Below, in pieces: positions 8,385-20,672 of a stretch of 64,000 bases of DNA. The translations under genes and the position numbers were made by a program. Positions within the stretch are counted from its first letter, which is position 1; each line of letters begins with the position of its first letter. Source of the stretch: Elymus sibiricus (lineage: Eukaryota; Streptophyta; Magnoliopsida; Poales; Poaceae); contig CM077663.1 of NCBI GenBank assembly GCA_039707655.1, positions 437,675,830 to 437,739,829 on the forward strand, written 5' to 3'. Under the pieces are notes generated by a model. The model was not told the DNA's origin and did no database searches. It saw only the letters and a program-made list of their open reading frames with translations.

Positions 8385-8970
8385 GGACTCGTCAGGGATC
8401 GAGAGGACCCACGACTCGCGATGTAGCACCGCCGCCGGATCCCTCGTATGTCGCCACCTCACCATGATACCCCTGCCTTCCCCGTCGCACCTTCCTCCCC
8501 TTGCCGCCGCCTGAGACATCCTCCGGCAAATTCCTGATGGCTCCGAGGAAGGCGGCGGCGGAGCCCTTCTCCGGTTGCTCTACGCTGGTACGGCGGCTGC
8601 GATCCATGGATCTGGGACGACGGTCCCTTTGGTGAGGCTTCCCCATCCGGTGGCGCGGCGGGGTTGGCAGGCTGCTGGAGGCCGGCTTGGGCGGCCGACG
8701 GACCACCGGCAGGTTCGGGCCATGGCAGCGATGCCCTGTCGGCTGACGGTGCCATTTTGTCCGTTGCCTACTGTCCCGTCTAGGTGCGCTCCGATCTCGC
8801 CGCACTTGGCTGTGTTGGCTAGCTAGCTAGACACCTGTTTGTGGGTGGAGTGGGAGGTGGGAATCAGGATCTGGATAATTCCTTAGTTGGTTCCAGGTGG
8901 CCACGTCGCCGCCGCCTCCGCCGCCCGCCGGTGCCAACATCTTTCTTGGAGATGTCGTTCGGATCCGCCC
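8385..8970 (+). mobile_element. GC-rich left part of a non-LTR-like element split by Copia
   Basis: GC-rich sequence ending at the Copia target site CGCCC and continuing at 18579 after the Copia. The joined piece (about 1.4 kb) ends near 19355 in a grass LINE/SINE-like tail. Open frames here lack recognisable domains and run on both strands, as expected of GC-rich noncoding DNA. A relic gene is the alternative; the left border is a guess. Confidence 0.35.
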
Positions 8971-11116
8971 TGAAGGGTAACGCAGCAGAAAACAAAAATT
9001 TTCCGACCTACGCACCAGCCCAGGACCACTATGGAGACTGCATACAAGGTTTGATCACTTTCGTTACCGACTCGTAGCGCAGCGGAAGTAGAGTCGATGA
9101 CGAACGGCGGTGCAGATCCCCGCAGCTAGGATTTTACAACCTCCCAACCACGAGGATGAATACCCTCATCTGCCCCGCGGACAGCCCTCCGGGAGGCGGT
9201 CGCACAGTCCCCCGGACGGTGTCGCGGACAGCCCTTCGGGAGGACCTCCGAAACTCGGACTGTCACTCGGACAGCCCTTCGGGAGGACCTCCAAAACTCG
9301 GACGGTCACACGGACAGCCCTTCGGGAGGCACTCTCGAACTAAGACCGAAACTACGATCTCTCTACAGAGTTGCACACATACGGTATCATCTATCCAGCA
9401 GGGCTTCGCCGTCCAGAACTAGTTCCTGCCGGAACCCAGACAGCCTTTCGGCTCTACGAAACTATTTCGCTGGGAGGGAGAGAAGAATGCCAGATCATGC
9501 ATGGCTTTGTGTATGAGAGCAAGAGTGTGTCTTATGGCAGCCCACACACCTCCTATTTATAGGAAACCCAAGGGGTAGGGTGGTTTTACAAGAAAACCCA
9601 AAACCCACATGGAAAGGAGTCCTTCCCAAGGACCTAAAAGGTGAAACCAAGGAACAAGGGGGACTCCATGAAGGAGTCCACCATGTGGCCGGCCACACCC
9701 TCATGTGGGGCCCCAAAATTGGCCCCTATCCATCCATGTCATCCCCAAGATCTTTTGGAGCAAAGCCCCAAAAGGTGGCTTTCCAAAAATATCCCAAAAA
9801 GCACTTTCACTATTCACGACGACATTTTTCAGCGTCTGATCGAACTGAAAATATTCATGTGGGCTTAGAACAATTCTAGTACCCACCAAAATAATTTTCA
9901 ACGCGAGCCGGAACAATTCCGGTTTAGTGATTTCATCTGCGAAAAGCATCTGAAGCGGTTTCGGCAGCTCCGGAACATTTCCGGTTTTCATCCCGGAAAA
10001 TTCCAGAAAGTTTCCAGAATGATTCTGGCACCCTCCAAGAATTATCAGGCATGTGCCAAAACCAATTTGACTTTATGGTATCCTCTGAAACAACTTTTCA
10101 GTTTCACCGGAACTCATCCGGTGACCTCTCTGCGGAACTTTTCCGCTGTCCGAAACTTTTTTCGGTGTTTTTCTCTTAGACTCCCTGTCTAGTATTCAGC
10201 AGATAGATGACCCTTAAGCGTGTGACCCTATAGGTTCGGTGAAGTATAGACATGACCCGGAACCCCTTCCGATCAATGATCAACATCGGAGCCGTGGACA
10301 CCCATATCGATCCCTATACCCACACGAATAAATATTCGAGTGAACCTCCAGTTGCCGTGTGCTATTCCTGTTGCTTCGCGATATGTTACAAATACCCGAG
10401 GTGAGAAACATCGGCATCCTCGTGGATCAACACTTGTCCACAATGCCAGTTACCTCGTTGCCGGTATTGTTCTCTTTTCTCGTTCCCGTGTTCCGGCATC
10501 CCTGTGATCAAATCACCCTGTGTCTGGCCAGACGATGATGGATACCGTAACACCGAGAGGGCCCAGAGATATCTCTCCATCGTCGGAGGAGCAAATCCCA
10601 ATCTTGAGCTATCAAGTTACTTGACATACTTTTCCATGAACCCGTAAGCCGCCGTAATAGCCACCCATTTACGGATGACGTTTAACAAACCCCAAAGTTC
10701 ATGAAGCAAGCATGAAGAAACTCGATACTCTCATGGTCTAAGGAATTATGCAAACATTAACTTCCTGTGTTATTAACCATTAACTTATGACGAATGTATC
10801 TCATAGCATAACATCAATTTGGGTCGATTCAACACAAGTGTTCTACCAACAATTGTGCCCTCAAAATTGCCGGCATAGCCATGCCCATGATCAGGAAAAC
10901 AGGATCATCATGCAATACTTGAGCCAGTCATAGAGGCTTGACTAGGAATACATTTTACCGTTTATTATCCCACACGTGCATATGAGTCTTCCTCCGAGCC
11001 TCGTGGTTATTGCAGACTCGAGAACCACATCAGTTATAGCATGGAACATAAACCTAATTATGAACAGGGAGATAATCAATAACATTTATTATTGCCTCTA
11101 GGGCATATCTCCTACA
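8971..11116 (-). repeat. Copia 3' LTR, copy 1
   Basis: 2146 bp. It is the 3' LTR because the element is on the minus strand. It contains four GC-rich units CGGACAGCCC(T)TCGGGAGG starting at 9178, 9225, 9268 and 9311, each with a CCCTTCGGG-type self-complementary core, and a TATA box (minus strand CTATAAATA at 9554-9562). Confidence 0.95.
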
Positions 11117-11127
11117 GACTCCCACTT
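11117..11127 (-). other. Copia polypurine tract
   Basis: The minus strand reads AAGTGGGAGTC immediately before the LTR start TGTAGG. This is the expected plus-strand DNA primer site for reverse transcription and fixes the element's orientation. Confidence 0.8.
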
Positions 11128-11465
11128 GCACTAGAGCCAATAATCTAGTCAATGCTAATGCACTTTACACCTATGGCATACTGGTGTAAAATATGCTTCG
11201 CATGTGGTATATCCTGATGTCCAACGGATCTGACGACTTCAACTCCGTGTGTAACTTTGCATATCCTCGCGTTTTCACGCTTTCACAAAATTCATATTTT
11301 GTGTGGACTTGGCTTTGCATATGTGTGAATCATTGGTCGAAACCTGATTCCTCAGACTGAGCTATGAGCAACTATCTGCAATAGTGTCCCATAGACCAAA
11401 GCCATCTTGGAACCATACTAAGTTCATGAATGAACTATATGATTCAACAACTTCTTTGTCGCTTC

Positions 11466-11672
11466 TTAAGCGTCAACATACTTAGCCTTTGTTATAGAAT
11501 TCGCCACAGTATCTTGTTTGGAACATCTTCCAACTACTGTGCCACCACATTGTGTATTACACAAAACCCTTAACTTAAATCGAAAATCGCATGGAGCATT
11601 GATGAAGACTGTATCGATGTAATTACTTACAATGAGCACTTCATAATCTCTGCTTGCGAGAAAACATGTCAT
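11466..11672 (-). pseudogene. Copia RNase H remnant
   Basis: The minus strand reads GGTVVGRCSKQDTVANSITKAKY, a decayed form of the Copia RNase H signature (G-VSWKSSKQ-TVA-STTEAEY). It lies about 350 bp from the 3' LTR, where RNase H ends Copia pol. The frame is closed on both sides, so no functional enzyme is encoded. Confidence 0.75.
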
Positions 11673-13573
11673 CAGTACTACTCTTAGTACTCAATGACAT
11701 CTTTCACTGTTGTCCTATGATCAGTACTTTGATCACTTTGGTATCCATACTCGCAACATCTTTGGAGTATCGGACATATCTGGTTGGTTTTACATACCAT
11801 GGAATACATGATTAATCCAAACACAAGAGTGTGTGGAATCACCATCATGTATTTTGCTCATCAGTGTTTTGAGACACCGAGTCTTGCAAAACTCTTTCCA
11901 TGTGACTTCGGCAAGAATCACTCCTTGGCGTTTTAAATGCTAAAAGGTTTTAGCACCTTGTCAATATGTATTCATTGCTTAGCCCTATTAGGTAAATCTA
12001 TCTCCATAGATCATCATGCCTAATATTGAGGCTATTTAGCCAAAGCACTTCATCGAAAAACCATTTTCAAATGAAGTCCTAATTAGTGTCAAGAAATTTA
12101 TTTCCAATTAACAATGTGTCAAGCACACAAGGTTTTTAGAAATATTATTATGCTCCCACTTAATTTCTTGAATTACAAGCATCTTCGTTACCCATTGATG
12201 AAGTCAAACCCCTTTGACCATTTCATCAAAACACGAAGAATCCAACTCCATTTTGCTCTCTTCTGTCCATTGCTGGAACTCTGAAGTTTGCATACTAACT
12301 AGCATTCTTTGGATCGACAAATTACTTTGGACTGTATCACATACAAGTCCTAGGTTTCATTTCCATCAGATGGAAATCCTTTTGTCATCCATGTTTCATA
12401 TCTCATAATTGAAATATGTATTAATTGCTAACTGAACCCGAACCGACTTTCAGCATCGCTACGGTGAAACAACCTCATCGTAGTCAACTCCTTGAACTTG
12501 TTATTTCAACAAGTCGAGCTTTATGGATAAAACATTTTTATCCGTATCAGTTTTTAGTTCCATAAATATTCGTTAGACTCTAAGCCTTCCGAAAGGTATA
12601 TCAAGATTTTAATCTTGAAAACTTTTATATGGAAACTATCTCGGATTGTATTGGCATTTAGCCAATTCCGGAGTCAGGGCCCATCACCGCTTCCTTGTGT
12701 ATCGTAGGTATACTGTTGTCCAACAACAATATCTCGTTTGCGAACCTGAGAGGTTTGCACGAGCCTTGCCTACGGGGTTCAGCTGCAAGTTCGACCGAAG
12801 TCCATACATTTTATTGTAGAGACTTCCGTATCAGTCGCAGTAGGAAACTCCGGAATTACTTCCAAGCTCTCTTTCCTTTGATCTGATGACGAAGATACTG
12901 TTTATCTCGTCGAGTTGCACTGTTATCCCACTCACCTTTTTGAAATAACCACTTTCTTCAAAAAGCATACCGTTCTTTGTGGCAAACCTATTTGCCTCGG
13001 TATAGTGGTGGGGAAATACCCAATGACTTGGGATAACCTACAAAGTAGCACTTGTCTGATTTGGAATAGGTTTGTAACCTTTTACACAAGCCCCATATTC
13101 CAAATGTTAAGAAAAGATATAACATGGTTGGGCGTACCATACCATGGCGTCATTTCAACAGACCCGATGGAGCTCTTTTCAGTGAAAAAGCCGCAGTCCC
13201 TAAAGCATCACTTTTAAAAGGGATAATGGCAAATTTATTTATGTCATCTTTGATCTTACCATGTCATAAATGGTTCGATTACATCTTCACGGACTTTCCA
13301 CTTGCAGTGGTGTTCCGGGAGGTGTAAGTTATGAAACCCCTTTCACAACTCATCAGACATTCGCTAAACTTGTAACTCAAATATTCCTTTCTGCAATCGA
13401 ATTGTAGAAACATAATTTTCTTGTTACAACAACTTCTACTTCATTTTTGAAAACCTTCTGAATGAATTCAAAAGATCCAGACTTACGTCTCATCAAGTAA
13501 ATATCCATATATCTACTTGAGTCATTTCTGAAGATAGATAAATCAACTACTTGCAACAACATTTGTTGGACTT

Positions 13574-13768
13574 TCACACATCATAATGTATGATCACCAA
13601 TATGTTCTTTGCTCGTTCCTTATGGCCTGTGAACGGTATTTCAGTCACTTCACTTTTCAGAGGAAAGTTGCAAGTGTCAGATGATTCAAAATCAAATGAC
13701 TTCAAAAATCCATCATAATGGAATTTTCCATGCGGGTTTCTCCAATGTAACCAAATGCAGTGCCACAC
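13574..13768 (-). pseudogene. Copia gag-pre-integrase remnant
   Basis: The minus strand reads GFLKSFDFESSDTC then EIPFTGHKERAKNILVIIHYDV, matching the Copia pre-integrase region (DGLL-SFDFES-DTC----PFTGH-ERA---L-LIH-DV). Zinc-binding residues upstream are poorly kept and the frame stops. Surrounding sequence toward 11.7 kb should be decayed integrase and reverse transcriptase, but no clear motif was read. Confidence 0.75.
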
Positions 13769-13832
13769 TTGTGTGGTATTCTTTTAGTCTTGCGACATTT
13801 AGCGTCAGTGTTATGGATGTATCATATTACCA

Positions 13833-14185
13833 TCAATATTCATAGCATACATCCCATCCTGTATGGAAGCATGGCCCTTCATGTTATTCATAACACCGAA
13901 CATCAAAAGTTCTCTTATGAATAACCTTCTTGCAAAATACCTTATGCAAAGGGCTAGAGTGTATGAAACTCTAAATGAATTATGAAAGTAAATACAGAGG
14001 CAATGTATTAATATCAATATTCATAACATACATCTCATTCATAATGAAAGTATGGCCCTTATGTTATTCATAACACCGAACATCAAAAGTTCTCTTATGA
14101 ACAACCTTCTTGCAAGATACCTTATGCAAAAGGGCTGGAGCGTGAAACTCCAAAAGAATTATGAAAATAAATACATAGGTAATAC
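13833..14185. repeat. 181-bp tandem duplication inside Copia
   Basis: Two direct units, 13833-13013+1000 (i.e. 13833-14013) and 14014 to about 14185, share TCAATATTCATA(G/A)CATACATC, then CATAACACCGAACATC and ACCTTATGCAAA. They have diverged visibly, so the duplication is much older than this insertion and likely a family feature. Confidence 0.85.
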
Positions 14186-16412
14186 ACCGATGGAAGGTAT
14201 AGTAACATTTACTATGTTCCCTGTGTATACCTAAACCTCATTCCTGGCTAGTCTTTCAGGCCATAGTAGTTCTTACATCGAGTTGCAACAGAATGCAATC
14301 GAGCGGGTATCTTTGTGATTAACTCACAATGCCCAAGAATTAGTGATTAACATGTTTAACCATAATTCCCAAGAACTATATCTTTGACCAGCCTTCTATA
14401 CATCAAAAACTTGTATGACATTCATACATGAGCTGGATATTCCAGTCTTCTTTCCTTTTGCCATTATACTTCTAACAGTTTAACTTTCAGTATTTCTCCT
14501 ACTCTCAGAAGAAGCACCCAACTTAAGAGTGGCGATAGCCCCGGACTTCCTAGGCGTGAAAGTTTCACTAACACCCTTCGGACACTTCCTTTCTCTTTAA
14601 GTTGTTGTTTTATTCACCTTTCATCATATGACAGGCGTTCTTCTGGATCCCTCTCTTATCAGTCTTATGCATAGTAAACTCCTTTACTAATAGTTTGCAA
14701 ACAAACATTGCTTTGGATATCTCATATCTTTTAGCCTTTGTCTGTCTCTGAAAATGATTTTCAGATTCCATGAATATCACATAACTATCCAAACTTTCGA
14801 AGTTCGGGTCTCATGGAAGCAAACATATTGCACTTGACTGAAACGGAATTCTAGCTTTTGGATCAAAGGACGAGAGTCATATCATCCATAGCATTAGCGG
14901 GAGAATACCGAAAGTATGCGATAGGACAAAGTCCTTCTCGGCACTCTTGAGGACAATCCTCCTATTACGTTACCAACCGTAAAGTTTTAACCAGATATTT
15001 AACAGCTATTCAATTTTAATAGGGAAGGTGGAAACGCGAGCCATTATTCTACAATTATTATGCAAACCACACTTAGACAGTGTTCATAATTTAATTGCAC
15101 CGAGAATTAAACAAGGTAATTCTACAGTGCGCTCCCACTCAAATCAATATCTCTCATAATTGATTGTGAGTGATACAAGACCCGCATTTAAATTGTTCGC
15201 CATTGGTGTAACACCACTGATGACGAAAATCTCAACCGGTAGGCCAACTTGCCAATCACATCTCTATGTGACTCTTGTTCATCTTTCGATGCGTGTGTTC
15301 CGAGCTCATGACGGTCATGCCTGAACGTCAAGACAACCAAGTGATCTCGCTGCGAGGTCTCAACTCACCCGCCTCACACTTCTCTAATCGTTCGTACCCG
15401 TGTGACACGGCGCACCCCGAAAAGATAGGTGCCGTGACGGTGCTACACTTGGGAGAACACTAACTACTTGATATTTTTGTGAGAGATCACCGTAATAAAA
15501 GCGACTACCGCGCAATCAAGAAGGGTGCATCATAAGGGATAAACATCTCAGGCAATTCATAATAGCATGATATGGTATAGCCCTTTCTGACGGAGAAGTC
15601 TTGTATTTCTTCGTCTTCGGCATTCGCGTTGGTGTTCACCTTCGCGAAGATTGCCACCACCTTGTCGATGCACAAGATAATATTGCTATCTCTATAGCTA
15701 ATAAAATAAGTGCATTGCATAAGGTTGACACGCAGGTCATTAAAGTGCAATCATATGGCTCCAGCCATCATGCCGAATCATGACACGCAGGTCATGTTAA
15801 TCAATTTACATCATATAGTCATCTCATACATAATCAAATTATTATGAACACTGCTATACCACATCATATGCACATGCAAACCATCCTGCAAAACCAAGTT
15901 AGACGCCTCTAATCGGTTCATGCAAAATTTTATTTTACGTGGCTTCTAAGGTTTCGAAACAAACCGAAGCTACCAACGTCCATCATCAAGCATGATAATC
16001 CAAGTCGCTAGATTAACATTCCAGGGTGTATGAAACACGAGATAATAAAATCTCGAGCCCCATACTAAACTTCGTCATACGCGTGACCCCCGTGCAGATC
16101 ACATCTGCATTGCCCTTTCGTCTGCAAAATTTCATCTTTCTTTTTAACTACGGTGGAATTCAATGAACTGTTAGCACTTCGTTGATCAATCAGGATCGCG
16201 GATTGCCAGAACATTGAAACTCCACCATACTGTTATCAAGATCAGAAATATGCAAATTCGAGGGAAGCAACAAGAACATCGGGTAACAGACTTCATCTGC
16301 TACCCGCACAAATAATTTTCAGCAATAGATCTCATCTACTACCTAATTATATTGTGCAACACCCATACATCACTATGTATTCTAGATCGCAACCTGCATC
16401 TACGCATAGCAC
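14186..16412 (-). pseudogene. decayed Copia gag-side internal region
   Basis: Position between the primer site and the pre-integrase remnant is where gag and protease should be. Only short broken frames exist on the minus strand (for example 14610-14792 and 15505-15750), and no zinc knuckle or protease motif was recognised. The element would need proteins from another element. Confidence 0.5.
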
Positions 16413-16426
16413 GGCTCTTGATGCCA
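16413..16426 (-). other. Copia primer binding site
   Basis: The minus strand reads TGGCATCAAGAGCC one base inside the 5' LTR. It resembles TGGTATCAGAGC, the complement of initiator tRNA-Met used by plant Copia elements, with one substitution and one extra A. Confidence 0.75.
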
Positions 16427-16427
16427 C

Positions 16428-18573
16428 TGAAGGGTAACGCAGCAGAAAACAAAAATTTTCCGACCTACGCACCAGCCCAGGACCACTATGGAGACTGCAT
16501 ACAAGGTTTGATCACTTTCGTTACCGACTCGTAGCGCAGTGGAAGTAGAGTCGATGACGAACGGCGGTGCAGATCCCCGCAGCTAGGATTTTACAACCTC
16601 CCAACCGCGAGGATGAATACCCTCATCTGCCCCGCGGACAGCCCTCCGGGAGGCGGTCGCACAGTCCCCCGGACGGTGTCGCGGACAGCCCTTCGGGAGG
16701 ACCTCCGAAACTCGGACTGTCACTCGGACAACCCTTCGGGAGGACCTCCAAAACTCGGACGGTCACACGGACAGCCCTTCGGGAGGCACTCTCGAACTAA
16801 GACCGAAACTACGATCTCTCTACAGAGTTGCACACATACGGTATCATCTATCCAGCAGGGCTTCGCCGTCCAGAACTAGTTCCTGCCGGAACCCAGACAG
16901 CCTTTCGGCTCTACGAAACTATTTCGCTGGGAGGGAGAGAAGAATGCCAGATCATGCATGGCTTTGTGTATGAGAGCAAGAGTGTGTCTTATGGCAGCCC
17001 ACACACCTCCTATTTATAGGAAACCCAAGGGGTAGGGTGGTTTTACAAGAAAACCCAAAACCCACATGGAAAGGAGTCCTTCCCAAGGACCTAAAAGGTG
17101 AAACCAAGGAACAAGGGGGACTCCATGAAGGAGTCCACCATGTGGCCGGCCACACCCTCATGTGGGGCCCCAAAATTGGCCCCTATCCATCCATGTCATC
17201 CCCAAGATCTTTTGGAGCAAAGCCCCAAAAGGTGGCTTTCCAAAAATATCCCAAAAAGCACTTTCACTATTCACGACGACATTTTTCAGCGTCTGATCGA
17301 ACTGAAAATATTCATGTGGGCTTAGAACAATTCTAGTACCCACCAAAATAATTTTCAACGCGAGCCGGAACAATTCCGGTTTAGTGATTTCATCTGCGAA
17401 AAGCATCTGAAGCGGTTTCGGCAGCTCCGGAACATTTCCGGTTTTCATCCCGGAAAATTCCAGAAAGTTTCCAGAATGATTCTGGCACCCTCCAAGAATT
17501 ATCAGGCATGTGCCAAAACCAATTTGACTTTATGGTATCCTCTGAAACAACTTTTCAGTTTCACCGGAACTCATCCGGTGACCTCTCTGCGGAACTTTTC
17601 CGCTGTCCGAAACTTTTTTCGGTGTTTTTCTCTTAGACTCCCTGTCTAGTATTCAGCAGATAGATGACCCTTAAGCGTGTGACCCTATAGGTTCGGTGAA
17701 GTATAGACATGACCCGGAACCCCTTCCGATCAATGATCAACATCGGAGCCGTGGACACCCATATCGATCCCTATACCCACACGAATAAATATTCGAGTGA
17801 ACCTCCAGTTGCCGTGTGCTATTCCTGTTGCTTCGCGATATGTTACAAATACCCGAGGTGAGAAACATCGGCATCCTCGTGGATCAACACTTGTCCACAA
17901 TGCCAGTTACCTCGTTGCCGGTATTGTTCTCTTTTCTCGTTCCCGTGTTCCGGCATCCCTGTGATCAAATCACCCTGTGTCTGGCCAAACGATGATGGAT
18001 ACCGTAACACCGAGAGGGCCCAGAGATATCTCTCCATCGTCGGAGGAGCAAATCCCAATCTTGAGCTATCAAGTTACTTGACATACTTTTCCATGAACCC
18101 GTAAGCCGCCGTAATAGCCACCCATTTACGGATGACGTTTAACAAACCCCAAAGTTCATGAAGCAAGCATGAAGAAACTCGATACTCTCATGGTCTAAGG
18201 AATTATGCAAACATTAACTTCCTGTGTTATTAACCATTAACTTATGACGAATGTATCTCATAGCATAACATCAATTTGGGTCGATTCAACACAAGTGTTC
18301 TACCAACAATTGTGCCCTCAAAATTGCCGGCATAGCCATGCCCATGATCAGGAAAACAGGATCATCATGCAATACTTGAGCCAGTCATAGAGGCTTGACT
18401 AGGAATACATTTTACCGTTTATTATCCCACACGTGCATATGAGTCTTCCTTCGAGCCTCGTGGTTATTGCAGACTCGAGAACCACAACAGTTATAGCATG
18501 GAACATAAACCTAATTATGAACAGGGAGATAATCAATAACATTTATTATTGCCTCTAGGGCATATCTCCTACA
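16428..18573 (-). repeat. Copia 5' LTR (promoter LTR), copy 1
   Basis: Same 2146-bp LTR as 8971-11116, with about six substitutions by eye. It carries the promoter for minus-strand transcription; the TATA box is CTATAAATA on the minus strand at 17011-17019. One GC-rich unit here has ACAACCC where the other three LTRs in the window have ACAGCCC or a different nearby change. Confidence 0.95.
17011..17019 (-). promoter_or_regulatory. LTR TATA box
   Basis: The minus strand reads CCTATAAATAGG, a textbook plant TATA box, and it is conserved in all four LTRs of the window. Transcription would run toward the internal region. Confidence 0.6.
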
Positions 18574-18578
18574 CGCCC

Positions 18579-19355
18579 TACCTCTTCCCATCTCACTGAT
18601 TCTCGGCTGAAAATCCTAACAACGATGGGCGGCAACGATGCTCAAGGAGTCGTTTCCTTCCTGAAGGCGTCACCGTGAGAGCTTTGTGCTGGTGGGTACC
18701 GTTTGGGTTTATTGGCAGGTGAAGAGGGCGTGCCCCTCTTCCTCTAGGGGGTATCTGTTCTAGGGAAAATCCTAGATCTGGGTCTCCCGGATCGGATGAT
18801 GACAAATATTATGGTGCCATTTTCCTTTCCGAGGGCATTATTTTGGAACAGAGGTTCACTGGAGGGGCCAACAGGTGGAGCGGTGTTGCATATACCGCAT
18901 TTAAGACGGCAGGTCACGACGGCGTGGAGCAGTGGAGTCTCGGTGTTGGACGAGGTTGGATGGACGTGCGCAGGCTGGTGGCCTTGTCTGGCGTCGTGGT
19001 GACGTCGATGACGGATGTGCCTGGCAGGGTCTATGCAATGATCCCTCCTGAAGATGGGACTATGGAAGATGGCGACGACGGATCCTAGAGCGTGCGCATG
19101 CAGTGCGCGTTGTGAGACGCCTAGACCGGTTGGTGCTCTCAGGTTGCCAAACGGGCGGCTCATTGAGGCCACTGGATTAGATTGTGTCCGTTCATGCTGT
19201 CAGGGCACATCTTACACTTGTAGGTGTAGCGACTTGTTTCGTCTCAAAGGTGACTTTGGGTTAATCTTTGCATTTATTATGTTAGACTCGTTTGAATAAC
19301 TTAATAAAGATAGCAACATGCATCATTTTGATGCAGAGGCGAGGGTAATCCTTCT
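18579..19355 (+). mobile_element. right part of the non-LTR-like element split by Copia
   Basis: Continues 8385-8970 across the Copia target duplication. It ends ATAAAGATAGCAACATGCATC, GATGCAGAGGCGAGGG, then a T/A-rich tail, resembling grass LINE/SINE 3' ends. Short open frames on both strands show no domain. It is probably a non-autonomous non-LTR element of about 1.4 kb. Confidence 0.42.
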
Positions 19356-19489
19356 TTTTGAATAAAGCTCCCCGTTGTTTCCACATCTTTCTAGAAAACA
19401 CAAAATTAATGGTTAAACACAATATGTGTCTAGAAATATTAATAATTAGGTGGCACATCAGCCCAAGCCACTCTGACTTCGGAAAAATA

Positions 19490-20250
19490 GCTAATGGTTG
19501 TGCTACTGAGATATCATCATTGCTATAATTTGCCAATCATGCATATAGATCAGATCAGCTCCCTTAGAATAAGCCACAGAAAACAGAAGTAATAAAGACC
19601 AGTTCAGCTGACAGGCTGTAGCGTCGCGGTTGGTCAAATTGTAACCTTTGCCCCCTTTGTAAGTAGGTCCAAGAGACGATGACATATCTCCTCTTTCAAT
19701 GTAGATAAACGGTCAAAGTCTAAGAGATGATCAAAGATTGGCTTGGTCTTCATGATGTTCATCCTAATGGATGGGCGACCGCGACGTCTGCTAAGGAGTG
19801 GTGGAAGCACAACTTGCTCAAGAAAACCTATCAGCGAAGGCCACTTGCTTCCTTGATGTTACTTATCTCCTAGGAGCTGTGAAAAGAGAGATATGCATAG
19901 ATTTTTCTGAATATTGTTGTCCCGGCTGGAGTCATCGTTGCTAGAATCAAAGAGGAGGCCTCACTTAGGAGCCTTGCGGGAGCAAAACACATGAGTAACA
20001 TTATGTTGCGAGAGTGCTTGTTGTAACATTGGACTTTGGGCTAAACCCTCTTTACCTCCTCTCTTAATTAATGAAATGGCAAGTCTTTTGCCTCGTTTCC
20101 AAAAAAATAAGACTCAACAGGAATGGGCCAAACAAATCATGCTAGCACGATGCGTACAACTGTTCATTACCGATCCATCATATAAAATGGAAGCATCAAA
20201 TACTTGGCATTTGGCATAGAGTTGACATATGCAACTGCCCTGGTGAGAGA
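19490..20250 (+). repeat. diverged copy of the NLR promoter region (module B), split by a LINE fragment
   Basis: 19490-19611 and 20117-20250 align with 21296-21545 just upstream of the NLR start. Shared landmarks are CATGCATGTAGA-like, AGTAA(T/C)AAAGACC, CACGATGCGTACAACTGTTCAT, ATATAAAATG and ATAGAGTTGAC. About 500 bp of LINE-like sequence interrupts this copy. No NLR coding sequence follows module B. Confidence 0.65.
19735..20108 (+). pseudogene. LINE (L1-type) ORF2 3' end, 5'-truncated, copy 1
   Basis: The plus strand translates through stops as AKEWWKHNLLKKTYQRRPLA, LMLLIS*EL*KERYA, IKEEASLRSLAGAKHMSN. This resembles the zinc-binding C-terminal end of grass LINE reverse transcriptase proteins (LMLLISWEIWKERNAR type). 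A 3' UTR follows (GAAATGGCAAGTCTTTTGCC) and then a short A tail. At least three stops make it dead. The left border may reach about 19612. Confidence 0.7.
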
Positions 20251-20672
20251 CATTAAGGACGCCAAACTTTATGTTGATCCACTTGTCTTGACACCTAATC
20301 TATGGTTGATACTTGTAAATATTCAATTCTGTTTTCTTAATAATGAAAGAGATCACTCTCACGGTCTCTGTGCCTACAGATGTATACGGCCTAACAGTAT
20401 TACAAAGCCATTATGAAAAAGCAGCAAACTGAATAGACGGAACACGCCACATATACCATAAATCAACTACGACATGGCTTACCATCGCTTACATGGGGAA
20501 TCGATTTTAATTGCCGGACCACCTCGTGTGTTTACCTACACTCTCTTCCCATGCGCAGTTCAATTATTCAATTTGCAATATTAACAGTTTTTCCCGATTT
20601 TCATCACTTTAAATGTTTCTGTTCTTTTGATTATATTTTTTCCTATCTGTCTAAAAGTTCCCTAATTATTCC

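Larger units (their letters stand above)
8971..18573 (-). mobile_element. Copia LTR retrotransposon (BARE/Angela-like), minus strand, copy 1
   Basis: The 9603-bp element has two 2146-bp LTRs (8971-11116 and 16428-18573), TG...CA ends and a 5-bp TSD CGCCC (8966-8970, 18574-18578). Orientation is minus: a tRNA-iMet-like primer site TGGCATCAAGAGCC lies inside the right LTR and a purine tract AAGTGGGAGTC inside the left LTR. In that orientation the LTR starts TGTAGGAGATATGCCCTAG, resembling the Triticeae BARE/Angela group. The order of protein remnants (pre-integrase motif, then RNase H nearest the 3' LTR) fits Copia. All coding sequence is broken although the LTRs differ at only about six sites by eye. 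Confidence 0.95.

Noticed and set aside
8392..8826. Overlapping GC-rich open frames on both strands
   Set aside because: No domain was recognised, frames overlap on both strands, and the sequence is continuous with a non-LTR-like element past the Copia insertion.
9110..9991. Repeated open frames inside the LTRs (also near 16.6, 42.7 and 50.1 kb)
   Set aside because: They lie within LTRs, mostly antisense to the element, and show no protein family.
18744..19172. 142-codon minus-strand frame near the Copia 5' LTR
   Set aside because: Low-complexity basic product with no recognised domain, overlapped by plus-strand frames, inside the split non-LTR-like element.
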